A stretch of 64,000 nt of DNA, taken from the NCBI GenBank assembly GCA_963781785.1, contig CAWAHD010000002.1, forward strand, positions 744,001 through 808,000. The letters are read 5' to 3'. A program made the translations under genes and the position numbers. The DNA comes from CAWAHD01 sp963781785. GTDB taxonomy: Bacteria > Planctomycetota > Planctomycetia > Isosphaerales > Isosphaeraceae. The notes beneath the pieces are model-generated. The model made no database searches and was not told where the DNA came from. It was given only the letters and a program-made list of their open reading frames with translations. This document shows, in pieces, positions 62,907 to 64,000 of this stretch. The first letter of the stretch is position 1. Each line of letters starts with the position of its first letter.

Positions 62907-64000
62907 TCAAGGATCGCGGATAAATAGTCCAACCACGGACTCGGCATCGTTCGGATTCATGATCGATTCTTCGGCAGGCCACCCTGCCGCACGGCAAAGA
63001 TCGGCCAGGTAGCGGGCGATTCTGTCTGCGCCATCGGCGGGGAAGGGGGGAGGGCCGGGCCGGATCTGAAGGGCTTGCTCGAGCGCACGATCGAGCTTCA
63101 ACGACCGGAAATCGCGCGGAGATCGGCACGCCGGCGTCCCAGGCACGCAATGCCCGGTCGAGCGAGCGGAACTCGGCGAATCCCTGGCGCGGTGGATAAA
63201 TGATCGGCGTGCCGCTGGCCATCGCCTCGCAGACGGTCCCGTAGCCGGCCTTGGCCAGCACGGCATCGCATGAAGCGATGAGGTCGCCGCCCGGCCAGTC
63301 GGGGGACGGCACGATATGCAGGTTGGACGGTTGCTGGGCGGGGCCGGGAGGATAGCCGATGAACTGGACGCCCGCCGCCCGGAAGCGCTCCAGCCGCGAC
63401 CAGTCCAGGTCGCTCTGCCCATAGCGGCCGATGTAAAGGTAAACCAGCTTGTCGGCCTTCGGCAAACCGAAAAGCCGGCGCAGCTCGGCGTGGCGGTTGC
63501 GGCCTCTGTTGACCACCATGCCCGCGTCGATGTGACGTGACAGCCACGACATCCGCAAGGCAGGGGCGATCCGGAAGACGGCCGTGGCTTGTCGATAAAC
63601 TCGGCGAAGCTCGGCAACGAACGCCGCGGCCTCGCCGCCCAAGGCCCTGGCATACGGGGCATAGATGTCAGCCCAGGTGAAGTTGGTCATCAAGAAGCCC
63701 GGAACGCCAGCACGCCGAGCAGCCAGGAGCGGCACGGCGGGCGCATCACACAGGACCGCGGCCGTTTGATTCTTGACCAGCCGCTCGACCTCGTCGTCGA
63801 GCCGGGCGGTCGCCTCGGCATGGACCCGGGCCGCCAGCTCGAGGGTCGCCCGACCGTCGGTGGCCGCACTGTCCCCGGGCGGGTTGACCGCCCCTGCGTC
63901 CGACACGCACGACTCCAGGTCAGCGGGCCGCTTGAGCCGTTCGCGCCAGTGCACAAACAGATTCGCATGCGACTTGATGGTAACGGCGACGTCGGGAGGT
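62907..64000 (-). CDS. Glycosyltransferase with MurG-like C-terminal fold, cut by the window edge, one frameshift
   Basis: The frame is open to the last base, so the gene starts outside. Reading inward: KNQTAAVLCDAPAVPLLAAR, RAGVPGFLMTNFTWADIYAP, VYLYIGRYGQSDLDWSRLER, GVQFIGYPPGPAQQPSNLHI, VPSPDWPGGDLIASCDAVLA, KAGYGTVCEAMASGTPIIYP. The last part is the nucleotide-binding C-terminal fold of MurG/GT28-like enzymes (KAGxGTVxEAxxxGxPxI). The frame changes near 63110 and ends SIMNPNDAESVVGLFIRDP at 62907. The acceptor is unknown; related domains occur in L-arabinokinase-like proteins. Confidence 0.8.

Noticed and set aside
61732..63012. A 426-codon plus-strand frame
   Set aside because: Antisense to the 2-hydroxyacid dehydrogenase and glycosyltransferase, which have clear catalytic motifs.
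61879..63954. A single 691-residue glycosyltransferase-dehydrogenase fusion on the minus strand
   Set aside because: The fusion frame exists only because of a frameshift near 63110. The correct glycosyltransferase frame stops at 62907, and the dehydrogenase has its own ATG at 62889.

Overview
The window looks like a chromosomal piece of a high-GC planctomycete, most like the Isosphaeraceae/Gemmataceae. The evidence is family content: TIGR03067 domains, a DUF1800/DUF1501 pair, ECF sigma factors carrying membrane-anchored C-terminal extensions, a Ser/Thr kinase fused to a TPR array, DUF4058, many small membrane proteins of the RFxLRTxM type, and abundant palindromic interspersed repeats. No tRNA, rRNA, CRISPR array, phage structural gene or replication origin was recognised.

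Layout. 0-6.6 kb: end of a coiled-coil protein, a GbsR/MarR regulator, msrB, a family-2 glycosyltransferase with two small membrane genes, and larC. 6.6-8.1 kb: an ISKra4-type IS with inverted repeats and an 8-bp target duplication. 8.2-10.6 kb: a decayed module led by an ECF sigma pseudogene. 10.6-13.3 kb: HD-domain protein, isochorismatase-like hydrolase, sugar-nucleotide epimerase. 13.3-18.1 kb: one very large minus-strand gene (ECF sigma - membrane segment - cyclase-like repeats - DUF4159 - PDZ - thioredoxin) cut in two by an ISAs1-family IS. 18.5-25.0 kb: a plus-strand sugar/polyol operon (cupin, two TIM-barrel isomerases/epimerases, a Gfo/Idh/MocA oxidoreductase) that also holds a DUF4058 gene and a duplicated membrane gene. 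25-29 kb: secreted nuclease, GNAT, and an unrecognised two-gene unit with 37-residue tandem repeats. 29.3-34 kb: remnants (WD40, DUF1501 fused to DUF1800, sigma plus carboxypeptidase-regulatory-like domain) and a field of perfect hairpins. 34-45.6 kb: accessory genes, including a nucleotidyltransferase-like pair, two Tdi1/DUF1851-like proteins, DUF2750, two hicBA modules, a RayT/REP remnant, a metallophosphoesterase, and a triple TIGR03067 protein. 45.8-50 kb: kinase-TPR protein and GNAT. 50.4-64 kb: core-like genes: typA, a Kef-type antiporter, otsA and treS (two trehalose routes, convergent), a cardiolipin synthase, a lipoprotein, an M48 protease, an alpha/beta hydrolase, a 2-hydroxyacid dehydrogenase and a glycosyltransferase running off the right edge.

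Quality caution. Many well-conserved genes (typA, otsA, treS, the antiporter, HD protein, metallophosphoesterase, TIGR03067 protein) carry one or more frameshifts while staying conserved on both sides of each shift. A nearly universal translation GTPase with about five shifts is better explained by uncorrected indels in the read/assembly than by decay. Frameshifts alone are therefore weak evidence of pseudogenes here. IS insertion with target duplication, in-frame stops and internal deletions are better evidence.

The most unusual object is the reconstructed sigma/DUF4159/PDZ/thioredoxin gene. Next are the 37-residue repeat gene with a hairpin in each unit, the hairpin element that supplies stop codons to two unrelated genes, and the REP-flanked rayT relic.
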